A stretch of 62,000 nucleotides of DNA from Gnetum montanum (lineage: Eukaryota; Streptophyta; Gnetopsida; Gnetales; Gnetaceae): positions 78,676-140,675 of the forward strand of contig MNCI01018966.1 in NCBI GenBank assembly GCA_015680685.1, given 5' to 3'. The translations under genes and the position numbers were made by a program. Positions 33,313 through 45,259 of the stretch are shown here, piece after piece. Under the pieces are notes generated by a model. The model searched no databases. It saw only the letters and a program-made list of their open reading frames with translations, and was not told the DNA's origin. Each line of letters begins with the position of its first letter. The first letter of the stretch is position 1.

Positions 33313-34338
33313 CTATCCTATTTCTTGGTTTGTCATGGCTCTACCTCTAATAATCTTGGCATATTCTCCACATCTTTCATGTACCCAATCCATCATCTTA
33401 TTGATCTTTGCCTCAATTTCAGCTAGTGATTGTAGTATTGGCAAAGATGATTCCACCTCCTTGAGGTGAGTTGATTTCTCCTCTTCATGATTATGGACCC
33501 TTGCTAGTTTGAGATTTTGGTCCTGTTGACGGATTTCAACATTCTCCCATTTAGCTATTTCTCCTTCTTCTTTCTCTACCCACTTAATAAGCTCTTGGAA
33601 TTGGTGGGTTTGTAGTTCATATAGTTGACCTGGGGCATACATCCCCAAGGTCTCCCTTGTTTCATTACGGAGCCCATCCATGATGTGATACATTAGCCTT
33701 TCCTTGGAGAACCCATGGCCTAAGCACTTTTTTAACAAAAAGTAATAGCTTTCTAAGGCCATGTCCAAGGGTTCATGTTGTGCTTGTTTTTACTCTTGGA
33801 TTTGTTTCCTCAAGGTTAACACTCTTGCATAGTTTTGGTATCTTTCAGTGAAGAGTTCTACCAGTGTTAGCCAATGTCGAATTGATTTTAGTTTTAAGGA
33901 CCTATACCATACTTTTTCTTGGCCAACGAGTGCTGTAGAAAAGAGCTTAAGTTTTTGCCACCATTATCAATATTGTTTCATACACAGGCATCATGGAAGG
34001 CTTCTAAATGATGTTTTAGATCTACATGATAACCTCCTAAAAACTTGGAAAACTTGTTTAAATCAAGCCTAGGTAGACGACTTTCCTTGCGATGCCTGCA
34101 GGATATTCATACAGGCTCTTGTATATACATTAGGCTCTTAATGGTCAGTAGGGGTTCATTGTCACTAGGTAGGTTATGAGTTTGTGAGTTGGGATGATGT
34201 TGTCTTGTTTATGTTCATAGGGGACCCCTACATAATATTGAGTACTCCAAACTTCATCTTCACATCATATAATTCGTTGGTTCTCCAATGAATTGCCTTA
34301 CTAGTTGTTGCGTTATCATAGTCTTGTGAGAGAGACAT
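33313..34338 (-). pseudogene. E3 gag
   Basis: Starts at 34338 (MSLSQDYDNATT), the same start type as E4 (MSLSQGSD). The capsid-like part is the open run 33768-33313, 151 codons. It includes LESYYFLLKKCLGHGFS, HIMDGLRNETRETLGMYAPG and a charged helical stretch (LIKWVEKEEGEIAKWENVE). This is one of the longest uninterrupted gag pieces in the window. The knuckle and P/Q-rich linker are absent. Confidence 0.75.
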
Positions 34339-34450
34339 TGTTGTGAATCTTTGTATAACTTATTTGCAATTACTTCTTTCTAAAAGATATATCATCAAGG
34401 CTTCATTTAAGCAATCTTGGATAATGTAACTAATCTAAATAACTAGCACC

Positions 34451-34470
34451 ATCCCTAACAACGGTGCTAA
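34451..34470 (-). promoter_or_regulatory. E3 primer binding site, tRNA-Asp type
   Basis: On the minus strand it reads TTAGCACCGTTGTTAGGGAT next to the 5' LTR. The GCACCGTTG core matches the tRNA-Asp complement. Confidence 0.75.
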
Positions 34471-35302
34471 TGATGAGTGGTAAAGTACACCTACACTCAA
34501 CCATACAAATATGAGTGTGTACGTACGATTCGATCAAACTCCATAGATGGACTAGTTGTGGTATCTAGATAGTTACACGTTGATCGCAATTCATTGTCTT
34601 CCCACTCGAAATAGTATTCACTTATCATGTATGGTGTAGTCCAAAGTGAGGTGTATGATATGATTTCTACACTAGGCTACTCCTAGAGACAATGGAAAAT
34701 AATATTAATTAAACTAATAAGCAATAGGAAATGAAGTCTAAGCTAGCCTAAGTATGATGAGTATCCATCCTTAATCATCTGTATGCATCTTGGACCTCAT
34801 GTACTACTTCTAGGATTACCAAGCACACATTACTTAAGCACCCCTAAATATGCAACTAGGTTACCATGTAGTTACACTTCAATGTTTTTGATTAAGTCAT
34901 ACTCATTTTGCATTTAACAATAGAAATGGTAAATGATGGTAAAGAAATATTAACTAAGAAAACAATAAATAACAATAACAATTAAATAGTTAAAAACTAA
35001 GTGAATGCTGCAATGATGGAGTAATCTCGATCTTTATTGTCGATCATGTGCATGTCCAAGTACGTCACACTCGAATAAAGGTTCTGTACTAGGGACAGAA
35101 TTGAAATGAATTGAAAACTAACAAAAACGACTCTACACTTATACTTACTGACTCTTCCCCTTTTCCTGTGTATCCAAATATGTATTTATAGGCTTACATA
35201 GGAAACATGATATAATGTATTTGATATCATTCTCCAGGCTATGATATCGCATATCCAATATCGAGGATCCAATATTGGGGTCTGGCAAAACACAATTCAT
35301 CA
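34471..35302 (-). repeat. E3 5' LTR
   Basis: 832 bp, closely similar to 31455-32317 with small deletions. It has the same GATATC-rich U3 and the ACTTTGGACTA block that also occurs in the E4 5' LTR. Confidence 0.85.
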
Positions 35303-36223
35303 AAGTTTAAGCATGGATATTGAAAAGTAATGTAAATGTTGCTAAGACTAGGATCTTCTTCCTTGCTAACAATAAATTTTCTTCACTTATTTTTAAATTA
35401 TTAATTGTAATGTTATACATCTAAATAGATAGTCTTAAAATTGAAATTTTTTTTCTTTCCATATATTTATTATGTATCTACTTAGTGTCAAGTATGTGCT
35501 ATATTTTGAATTTTCTTTGCTCATTGTTAATATTTTTTTAGGTTTGCACACCCCCATAATATAATATAATATGTAAATAATCTATATGTAGAAATCAGCT
35601 ATGAATTAACTTCGCCATGGAAAAATTATCGCTTGCCACTTAGTAGTAATTAAAAATAAGCCATAGAAAAACCATGGTTCAATTGAACTTGACACTTGGT
35701 AGTAATGGAAAAATCATATATTTAGTAGTAAAATAAAAATGTAACCACAATGAAAAATTATCATTCACCAATACTAATTTCATGACAACAAATGACCAAT
35801 TCAATGGTAGGATTGGTGGTCAAATAGAAAACCAACTAGGTAATAAAATATACTAATAGCAACCGTAACATTTTTATATCATATCACCAACATTATTATG
35901 CTACATATGCCACTCAAACCAACCACACCATTATTATTTCATACTACAAATATTATTATGCAAGTACAACACTTACAACAAAAAGATGAATGAAAAAAGT
36001 ACATGTAAAAATGTAGATGAAAATTAATATAGTGAAATTAAAATAAAAAACATAAAATGTAAATAAGGTATTCTACTATAAAAAGAATGAAATTGCATAG
36101 GAAACCATTTCAAAATAAAATGATGACATTGTGAAAACAATTTGATCCACTGCTTCAATAAGTATTATATGTGTTTTATTATTTTGGTTAATTGAACATG
36201 AAACACTATTTGATAATAGAAAT
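35303..36223. other. AT-rich DNA between E3 and the gap
   Basis: No gene or LTR recognised. It starts with the E3 target duplication. It may be part of an older repeat, since short ATAATATAAT runs occur. Confidence 0.45.
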
Positions 36224-36393
36224 NNNNNNNNNNNNNNNNNNNNNNNNNNNNNNNNNNNNNNNNNNNNNNNNNNNNNNNNNNNNNNNNNNNNNNNNNNNNN
36301 NNNNNNNNNNNNNNNNNNNNNNNNNNNNNNNNNNNNNNNNNNNNNNNNNNNNNNNNNNNNNNNNNNNNNNNNNNNNNNNNNNNNNNNNNNNNN
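36224..36393. other. Scaffold gap (170 Ns) at the E4 5' LTR
   Basis: The 5' LTR of E4 emerges from this gap already in its 3' third. Related LTRs are 832-863 bp, so about 560-590 bases of LTR should be hidden here and the gap is probably under-sized. Confidence 0.7.
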
Positions 36394-36663
36394 CTAGTTT
36401 AGATTTTACTTTCCACTATTAATTAGCTTAATGAATTAATCTCTTTATTATCATTAGGAGTAGATTAGGGCCAAACAACATCAATCATCATATGCCTCAC
36501 TTTGGACTAAACCATACTTGACAAAGCTACCACTAGTCCAAGTGGAAAGACAATGAACTACAATTTAGATGCACAACTAGTCCCATCCATGGAATTCAAC
36601 TAGATCATGCATGAACACTTGTGATTTATATGGTTGGGCATAGAGGTACCTTGCCACTCATCA
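36394..36663 (+). repeat. E4 5' LTR (last 270 bp visible)
   Basis: Blocks CCTCACTTTGGACTAAACCATAC and ACTAGTCCAAGTGG match E3's LTR. It ends CCACTCATCA before the primer site. Confidence 0.8.
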
Positions 36664-36682
36664 TTAGCACCATTGTTGAGGA
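36664..36682 (+). promoter_or_regulatory. E4 primer binding site, tRNA-Asp type
   Basis: TTAGCACCATTGTTGAGGA. CpG positions of the tRNA complement are CpA, as in E1 and E5. Confidence 0.7.
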
Positions 36683-36788
36683 TGGTACTAGTTACCTAGA
36701 TTAGTTATATTATACACAATCATTGTAAATACATTAACGATATATTTTTCAAAAAATATTAAATATCATACACTATTAACTAAAAACA

Positions 36789-37947
36789 ATGTCTCTTTCA
36801 CAAGGAAGCGATTAGGAATTGTATGGTGAGAACATTCATTGGAGAACTAACAAAATATATGTTGAGGAAAATTGAAGTGACCATTTTCATGTAGGGGTTT
36901 CATATGTTCATGACCACCTTGATGACATTCAAATACTACATTCACCTAAGATAGACAACCCTAAAGGAGATGAAGTAAGTCTTGGACTAGGGTAGGCCTC
37001 ATGGCCTAGGACCTCCTCAAAAGCTAAAAAGGATAAATCAAGGAATCCTAGGGAACACCATAAAATCCATGGAAATATTTATATTTCCTCATCTTCCTCT
37101 TCCTCTTCAATGTCTAGTTCTAATGAAGATGAACATAGGTAGAGAGACAAAGCTTCACTATGGGGTCAAATTAAAAATAGAAATCGAAACCATGAGAAAA
37201 ATAAAAGAAATCAAAATGAACATAGATAAAATCATCACAATTAAACAAATAGAAATAGAAATTTTCATCACAACATGTCTAATGACGATGAAACCTTGTT
37301 GGCCATTAAGAGCCTAATGTAGAGCATAGAGGTAGTTAAGATGCCCAAAAAGCATCACAAGGGAAGTCACCTACCTAGGCTTGATATGAATAATATTTCT
37401 AAATTTTTGGGAGGCTATGGTTTAGATCCACAACATCATTTACAAGCCTTCCATGATGCCTTTGCCTTTAAAAACATTGAAAGTAGGTGGCAAAACCTTA
37501 AGCTCTTTCATAGGACACTAATCAATAGAGCTAAAATGTGGTATGGATCATTAAAACCAAATTTAATGTGATGGTGATCCACAATGCTAAAATCATTCAA
37601 TAAGAAATACCAAACCTATGTAAGGGTATCCAACCTAAGGAAATAGATCCAAGGATGGAGACAAAAACAATGTAAACCCTTGGACATGGCCTTAGATAGA
37701 TATTATTCCCTACTGAATAGGTGCCTAGGCTATGGTTTCTATAAGGAAGAGAAACTTTCCCACATCATAGATGGGCTTCACAATGAAATGAGGGAGACAT
37801 TGGGGATGTATGCTCTAGGTCAATTATACAAGCTATGAATCCATCAGATCTAAGAGCTAATAAAGCATGTGGAAAAGGAAGAAGGAGAGCTATGTAAATG
37901 GGAAAATGTTGAGAAATATCACTAGGATCACACTCAAAAAAAGAAGG
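36789..37947 (+). pseudogene. E4 gag, truncated by internal deletion
   Basis: Starts MSLSQGSD at 36789. A Ser-rich and then Asn/Lys/Arg-rich stretch lies at 37080-37270. The capsid-like domain follows (LDMNNISKFLGGYG; HHLQAFHDAFAFKNIE; KPLDMALDRYYSLLNRC; HIIDGLHNEMRETLGMYA). Reading ends in VEKEEGELCKWENVE and then switches, at about 37947, to RT sequence. The knuckle and linker are deleted. Confidence 0.75.
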
Positions 37948-38910
37948 TTGACTTCTCCACTTATAGCACTACATTTGAGCAAGCCTTGGACTACCTTGGG
38001 CAAGTACTCAAAAAATGGGTGGAAAAAAACCTGTGGCTCAATTGGTAGAAGAGCCATCTCATGGTCTAAGAAGGCATCGTACTAGGGCACAAAATTTCTC
38101 AAGTAGGGATTGAGGTGGACCCTAAAAAGATAAGGATCATCCAAGGAATAACTTATCAACCGAAAACTGTTAAACATGTTTGGTCATTCTTTGAACACAC
38201 TTGCTACAATCATTGATTCATAGAGAATTTCTCTAAGATTGCAAAACTGTTGGTCAAGCTAACAAAGAGAGATGTTCCATTCATTAAAACCAAGGAATGC
38301 AAAAAGACATTCTAGAGTCTTAAACAAAATCAAGTAGAGACTCCAATTCTATAAGCACTTGATTGATCCAGATTGTTTCATATCATGATAGATGCATCTA
38401 ATTATGCCTTGGAAGTTATGCTTACACAATTGGACAATTGAAAATGTTCATATTACATCCACTATGTAAGCTGAGGCATTATAGGTGTACAATTGAATTA
38501 TACCATAATGGAGAATGAACTAATGGTAGTGGTGTATGCTCTAGAGAAGTTTAGGAACTATGTGCTTAGATATAAAGTGTTCATGCACATTGATCATAGT
38601 GCCATTTTCTTCTTCATGAATAAGCCAAAAGTGAGCCCTTTTGTCATACGGTGGTTGGTGATCTTGAAGAAATTCAATCTTATTATGGTATATTGAAAGG
38701 GGACTAAGAATGTGGTGGCTAACCATCTCTCTTGGTTACAATGGAATGACAAAGAGGAGGAGATCCCACTCTCTGATCAATTCTTAGATGAACTCCTCTT
38801 TGCTAGTGTAATTAATGAACATATGCCCATAGAATATAAATGGTATGATGGCATATTCACTTATCTTCTCACTCAAGAGATACCACAAGATTTGAACTAT
38901 AGGAAGAAAT
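37948..38910 (+). pseudogene. E4 RT thumb and RNase H (protease and RT palm deleted)
   Basis: The sequence enters RT at the second catalytic Asp (V-D-F-S-T-Y), so protease, fingers and most of the palm are gone. LNW-K-SHLMV and GIVLGHKISQVGIEVDPKKI follow, then RNase H (MIDASNYALEVMLTQ, MENELMVVVYALEKF, NHLSWLQW). Stops are frequent, including the TAG at 38046 shared with E2 and E5. No active polymerase is possible. Confidence 0.8.
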
Positions 38911-38939
38911 AATAGTTTCTTCATCAAGCCAAATGCTTC

Positions 38940-40155
38940 ATGGAAATCAATGGACACCTTTACAAGGTATGTGTTGATGGCTTGATTCATTGGTATGTTC
39001 CTGATGAGGATCAATTACATGTTCTCCATAATGCTCACAAAGGCCCTTATGGAGGCCACTATGCAAGGAGATGCATAATCATAAAAATCTTAATCGCAAG
39101 ATACTATTGGCCCATAATATTTAGGGATACTCACCAATTTGTCTGATCCTATGAACGCTATTAATGAAATGGTGGGATGACTAAACAAATGGAGGATCCT
39201 CCATAGTGGATTTTACCACTAGAACCCTTTAACATATGGAACATAGATTTCATGGATCCCATCACACCCATGTTCAATAGAAAGGCCTATATCATCATAG
39301 CCATTAACTACTGTACCAAATGGGCAAAAGCAATAACTGTCATTCATTGCACATCATCCACTATTGCTTGATTTGTACAACAATACATTGTAAAATGGTT
39401 TGGGGTGTCATGTGCACTAATTTTTGATAATGGAACATGCTTCACATGCACCACTTTTTTGAAGCTTATACAACACTTGGGGATTAAACATAAATTAACA
39501 CCCTACCATCCCCAAGCTAATGGTCAAGTAAAGGTTACTAATAGGGAGATCACAAAGGTTCTAACAAGAACTATTAGCAAATATAGGAGAGATTGGAGCA
39601 CAAAACTCAATGATGCCCTTTGGGCACTCTCCCTATGAGTTGGTGTATGGAAAGATTTGAACACTTCCAATTCAATTCGAGCTTCCTACACTCTCAGTAG
39701 CATATGACCTTGACCTTGACCTAAGTCTAGCATAAAAAGAAAGAATGATCAACCTAAATGTGCTAGACAAAAATCAATTAGTGGCCCTATCCTTGAATGA
39801 AGTGCTTAAGGCATTCAACAAACAATAACATGACCTAATAATCAAAAGGATCAAATTTCAACCTAGAGATAAGGTTCTCTACTAGAACCCCATGCATGTT
39901 CCTCAAGAAACCAAATTTCAAACATTGTGGAAGGGGTCTTATATAATTGATAAAACCTTTCCTTCTAGGGCCATGATCATATAAAAACCTAAGAGCCTAG
40001 ACCAAAAGTGGTTGGTCAACATCCAATAGGTAAAGCCTTTCCATGAGCCCAAGCAATCCAGTGCAACAAATTCCTCAACAAATGAACAACCATGCTTAAT
40101 TTTTGAGATCTCCTCCTTCCAACTCAATTGTGGGGGACATGGCGATCCATGCTGA
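38940..40155 (+). pseudogene. E4 integrase, broken
   Basis: It starts MEINGHLYKVCVDGLIHW. In the zinc site both Cys are Tyr (SYERY). The first catalytic Asp is Asn (AINYCTKWAKA), the second Asp is kept (LIFDNGTCF) and the Glu is present (VTNREI). About 70 bases are missing near 39630 (ALWAL joins directly to a SPYELVYGK-like run). It ends at TGA 40153, next to the GGGGG tract. Confidence 0.8.
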
Positions 40156-41710
40156 TCACATATGTGGCTCCTTAGTTTTTCTACTTTTTGTTTTACAAAT
40201 TTTTTATTTTATACACTTTTTATTTTAAAACTTTTTCCTGTTTTATACCATTGTTAGTACATTTAAATTTTTCTTGAATATTTTATACTTTTTTATGTAT
40301 TTTACTTTATTTTAGTTTGATTTTCTAATTTTTGATAATAAACATGCTTTGTGCCAACAAAACATAGTGGTGTTATAGTTGTTACTAAAGGTGGTTTGTG
40401 CTTAAAGTTTTTGTTTGCTAATGTCTTGTTTCTATTTTTTAATTTTTGTACTAATGGCTAAGACATGGTTTATTTTTCGTGGAATAAGCAATAATTCTAC
40501 AACATCCATCCTTTCACAAAAATCTATGGTTTTTCTTATTTTTGGAATATGAGATTCATTTCATTAAATAAAATTTTATTAAATTTGTGACCTTGGTAGT
40601 GTCCAGAATTAGGAAGGATTCAAAGGTTTGCATAGGGTGTGACTTCCAGGGAACTCAATACTCTTTGTACTCTTTTACTTACTTGGGTACATGAGTGTTT
40701 TCATGTTTTTCTTACTGTTTCATGTCGACCAATAATAGGAATTTGAATAAGTCTTTGCATGGTGTGGTTTCCATCCAAAAATTTCAATAAATAACAAGCA
40801 AACAAACAACATAAACAATATAAAAGAAGAAAAACATTATGGGAATTCAAAGCACACCCCTTAGATAAATAAATGTGCTATAAGCATAGGTTATGGAACT
40901 AGAAAAACATGTTACACATGCATGAGGGTCCCCTCTAACTAGGTCCTCTCTCACTTCCTACTTCTCTTATCTTCTCTTTAAGGAATGATGGTTGTTCTAT
41001 GAGAGCACTCTTGTGTCTCAAAGAGGTGGATTGGTCTTGGAGTGGCAATGTGAAATCATTGAAAGCAGTTGATTTTGGTCTAGACTAAAGATGGATCTTC
41101 TTAGGGCATTTAAACACAAATCCACAAGGGACTTTTTTTACCTCAATTCGAAACTCCATCATCCATCCACACTGCCCATAACTCACATCACTACTGATGT
41201 CCATGTTCTTATTTGGCGTCTTTGTCTAATGTACATGAATTCTTTGGTAGAATCTTTTGGGTTTTGGTCCTTAACTTTCATAAATGATTAATCACTTATA
41301 GGGCCCATGAACTCTTTGGGTTAAGGTTATGCAAGGGCAAACGAGACACATGCCTACTATGGGGAGGACCCACTTCCATATCATTTAGTTATGTTCATTC
41401 AACATCTCATCCTTTGACATTATTGTAATCAAAATCTTTCATGCATCCATCTTCTACATCTGACTGTGTGCTCCTTTAAGTACTTTCTCCAATTCACATA
41501 TTCACCATTAAATTTTTGAATTTTTGAGCTTTGAAAGATCTTCTTCAATGATTTCATCATATTCTTGGCTTTTATGAAACTCCATAGACCCAAAATTCAT
41601 TCAAAAATTCCTTATATTTTTTAAAATATTTAAATTTAAAAATTTCATTTACATACCCTATAAACCGGGCCCCATTGATGAAGCCCATTGTTGGCATAGC
41701 ACAAAAATCC
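40156..41710 (+). other. E4 spacer between integrase and ORF3 leader
   Basis: T-rich non-coding DNA with one spacer module (40757-40863, GCATGGTGTGGTT to AAAGCACACCCCTTAG). It is aligned in position with the spacers of E2 and E5. No coding signal. Confidence 0.55.
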
Positions 41711-41719
41711 TATATATAT
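41711..41719 (+). promoter_or_regulatory. E4 candidate TATA box for ORF3
   Basis: TATATATAT about 150 bases before the splice donor, as in E2 (24900) and E5 (53803-53810, minus). Confidence 0.45.
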
Positions 41720-41867
41720 GTGCGATCTCCTTTGAAATGTTTACACTTACTCTCAAATGCCCAAGGATTTTTTTTTGTAGTTTTCAAAGCCTAGAAAATG
41801 TAAGAGCCCATAACTTCCTTATCATTTGTTTGAATCACTTCGTTCTTCAACCCTGTAGCTCCCAGAG

Positions 41868-42166
41868 GTAAGATCTTAGTCATGGGGGCTATAAACATGT
41901 TATTTTTGATAGAAAAGTTTTTGATGTTTTTCTAACTCCCACAAAGATCTAAGGAATCAACATCAAAATACCAAATTACAAGAGTTAAATCCTTTCAACG
42001 AGCTCTGGTAACACTTATAATTAAAAATTTATTAATTAATAAAATAAAATAATTAATTTTCCATGGTCCAACCATAGCCAAGTGTAACTAATCAACAAGA
42101 TAAGGTATCTAAATATTCTAAGTTAGACATTATATCTACTAATTTATGAATGTGTTGTGACCACAG
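41868..42166 (+). other. Predicted leader intron of ORF3 (E4)
   Basis: Donor CCCAGAG/GTAAGATC is close to the plant consensus. The acceptor GTGACCACAG at 42157-42166 lies directly against ATG 42167. Length 299 bp. TTAGTCATGGGGG follows the donor. Confidence 0.6.
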
Positions 42167-45011
42167 ATGACACCAAAAGGCAAACAAACATAGGAAGGAG
42201 GACCATCTCAACCAAGGGGAAAATGGCCAAGAATGGAAAGGGGCCAAGAATATGATCAAGAAGAACCAATCATAACCCATGCTATGGGATCTATTAGGGA
42301 AGCGGCCAAACAAGAGTCTATTCATTATATTCTAGAATAAGTGGTAGCAACATAGAATTCCCATTGAGATGAGGCATCAACTTAATAAGTGAACCTTGAG
42401 GTGACCTTGATGAAAGCCTGCCTAAACCAAATTAGATTAAGGAAGGTCTAGAAGATAATGTTGAAGGAGTTGAATTTTAGCTCTTTCTTAGAGCAAGCAC
42501 CTAAAGAGGTATAGGACCAACTAAAGACCTCTCCCATGTGGCCAATTATCACTTCCAATAGGAAGTGGTACATGGAAGAGATGTTCCTAATCTTGAGTAA
42601 TAGGTAAGCTAGTTCAATGGTCAAGATCAAGGACATTTCAGTGTCCTAGTCAGTGCAAGCCATTGCAAAGGCACTTGGGTTGCATAAAACTAGGACAAAT
42701 CTCGCAAAAATTATCATGTAGGTAGATCCTAGCATCAAAAAGGAATGGATTTAGTGGTGCTATGTTGTCAACCACAAGGAGTATAGTGCACTCACACTAT
42801 CAGAAAGAATCCATTACAATATTGCAACCTTTCACATAAATCCCATGGTGAAGCCCAACATGATCATTGCCTTTTTTGTCCATGCGTGTGTCACTCTAAG
42901 TGAAAGATTCCTAATTAACCTTCCACACCTAATCTATGTAAAGATAGAGAAGCAGTTTAAGAAGAATGAACATGGAAGGAATGCACTCCCCTTCTCATGC
43001 CTCATTAGAAAATGATTCTTAGGGGATGAATAGCCTACTACACTAATGATGCTATTTGACATGCTTTGACTACTAATTAGGCAGAGATGATGAAGGAAAA
43101 AACGCTTGCAACAATAATCCAAGAAGAGGAGTAGTAGCCACCACCTCCACCTACTACTTAGAAAATAGTGTAGACATCGCTACAACATCACAATGGTCTT
43201 GCAAGTTCCAAGAATGGCTCTTGAGCAAGCAAGAGCGATAGGCAAGCATGAGTGGTAGAGACCCATGTGTATTGGATTGTGATAAGTCACCTAAATGAGG
43301 TGGCCTAAACAATTAGCCTAATGCAGGGAGGTGGATTCATTTTTTCTACCCAACGAATGCAATTTTCCATGAGTTCAAATCCTAGCACCAGAGAGGTAAC
43401 AATATCTCTCTCATAGCAGCAGCAACTCCACAGATTTCTAGGAATGCCACAACCTTTTCAATGCACTTGGAGAGGGGCAATGGAGCAATAGTACTAGTGA
43501 TGTAGCACCAAGGATAAGAAATAGTAGTTGAGATGGTTACCAACAGAATCACTATGACACTCAATGCACCTATACTATTTGTACTAGATGTCACTACACT
43601 TAAAGATGTGGAGATGTCTATAGGGACCATAAGTGGTAGACTAAATGCATCTCAACATGAACAATTACTAGACTAACTAGTAGGAACCAGGTAATCACTT
43701 TTGAATGTCTTTGATCTTCTGGATAATATAAATATAGCCTAGTTGGAGCTACTATAGGTGAGGGGCAAGAATATTATACTAGAAGGACAACTTGAAATAG
43801 CCAAGGACATAAATAAATGCTTGGTTGTGGAACTTATTGAATTGAAAGCCCAAATTTCCAACCTTACATTTCTCAACCCAACATTGATAAGAGATGAAGC
43901 TCTTAAACAGCTTCACACTAGATTGAAATGGGTTGACGATGTGATGGAGATGGTAGTGTTTTACTAATCCTTGGCAAAGGCCACCTAGCATAAAATTTAG
44001 AAGGTCCTAGATTTGACCCAATAGAAGAATGTGTAGTTGACCATAGAAAATCATTACATGAGAAACGTTGATGTGCATAAACAATAATTGACTAATTTTA
44101 TCCATCAACAACAAGAGTAACTAGCCAAATAAAATATAGAGTTAAGGAAAGTGGTAGCTGAGAATAGAAGTCTCTCCATGGAGGAGGTCCATGCCCTTTG
44201 CAAAAAGACTATAATAGAAGTAGCCACCTAGAAATTGGAGGCTCTTAATTTGAGAGAGTCAAAAATCATTACAAGAACCAGCTTGGACTATAAAAGGAAA
44301 TAAATGGGAAACAAAATCAAGTGATGAAGGAAAAGATGAACAAGACCCTCCAAAAACTCCAACAAGAATATAAATTATTGAAGCCTATCGTTGATGGGAT
44401 TAATCAATATAATAAAGTAGAAATTTTCCTGAAGAAGTTGCAAATAAAGGAAATGGCTAAATATATGAAGCTTTCCAACCTTTGATATGCAAACCTAGCT
44501 ATGTTGATTGCCATATGGCTATAGTTAGAACTAAAAAAGTAGGTGGCCAAATTGTACTTATTGTACGAGACCAAGTTCAAGCACCTCAAGGACACCAAGA
44601 AAAATCTTGAGGTGGCAAACACTGAACTCAAGGTTCTCAAGAGTAAATATATTAATTAAAGATTCGCTGTTGAGAGCCTAGTCAAAAGAATAAATGACTA
44701 CTATGAGCTGTAAAATGCAGTCAGTGCATTCGATGTTGAATTCAAAAAATTCATTGCCTAGTTCATCAACATCAAGGAGTTGTTCCCATTAATGCCCTAT
44801 ATATGGGATATCCTCATTCTAGCCCATATTGTCAATGTTTCATAGACTATGAATAATCTTCAAAGCAAGGAGGAGAAGATGAAGGCATTACTGGATGCCT
44901 TTCGCCTTCTACCAGAGGTAGCATCCACAGCCTCCTTAGCCACTGTGTGCACCTAATGCTGGTGAAGGTCCTTTGAAGCCTCAAGAACCTCTACCACTTG
45001 GGACTATTTGA
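42167..45011 (+). pseudogene. E4 ORF3: coiled-coil protein of unknown function
   Basis: Starts MTPKGKQT and ends at TGA 45009-45011, 2845 bp against 2832 and 2844 in E2 and E5. The N-terminal part shows the family motifs (MLKELNFSSFLEQAP; SPMWPIIT; VKIKDISVS; AIAKALGLHKT; VDPSIKKEWI; WCY; HACVTLSERF; IEKQFKKN; ALPFSCLIRK). The C-terminal half is coiled-coil-like (LEGQLEIAKDINKCLVVELIELKAQ). It is more diverged from E2 and E5 than they are from each other, yet its boundaries and length are kept. Many stops and at least one frameshift make it non-functional. Function unknown. Confidence 0.65.
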
Positions 45012-45246
45012 TCTTCTCAACCACCTTCATGCCATTAGAGGATGTGTTATCTAGTTTGAGTAGTCATGTCCTAGTGTTTAATTTTGTATCATGAAGCCCA
45101 CAAATTTTGTAATGATGTCTATCTATACACTTAGGCACTCAGTTTTTTTTATCAATTTTGTTGTGTCAGTTTGTTATGTCAAGTATCAGTTAATAATCCC
45201 ATTCCTTCTTAATTTTGTAAAGGAACTTGAGTATGATTTTTCATTT

Positions 45247-45259
45247 AGTTGTGGGGTTA
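45247..45259 (+). promoter_or_regulatory. E4 3' polypurine tract
   Basis: AGTTGTGGGGTTA directly before the LTR, one G shorter than in E1-E3. Confidence 0.8.

Larger units (their letters stand above)
31455..35302 (-). mobile_element. Element E3: short derivative lacking pol, perfect target duplication
   Basis: LTRs at 31455-32317 (3') and 34471-35302 (5') enclose only 2.15 kb. The inside has a primer site, gag N-terminal and capsid regions, the C-terminal part of ORF3 and a PPT. Protease, RT and integrase are absent. Flanks are AAGTT (31450-31454) and AAGTT (35303-35307), a perfect 5-bp target duplication, so the LTR-to-LTR unit inserted as such or lost its middle later. It could move only with proteins from a relative. 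Confidence 0.9.
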
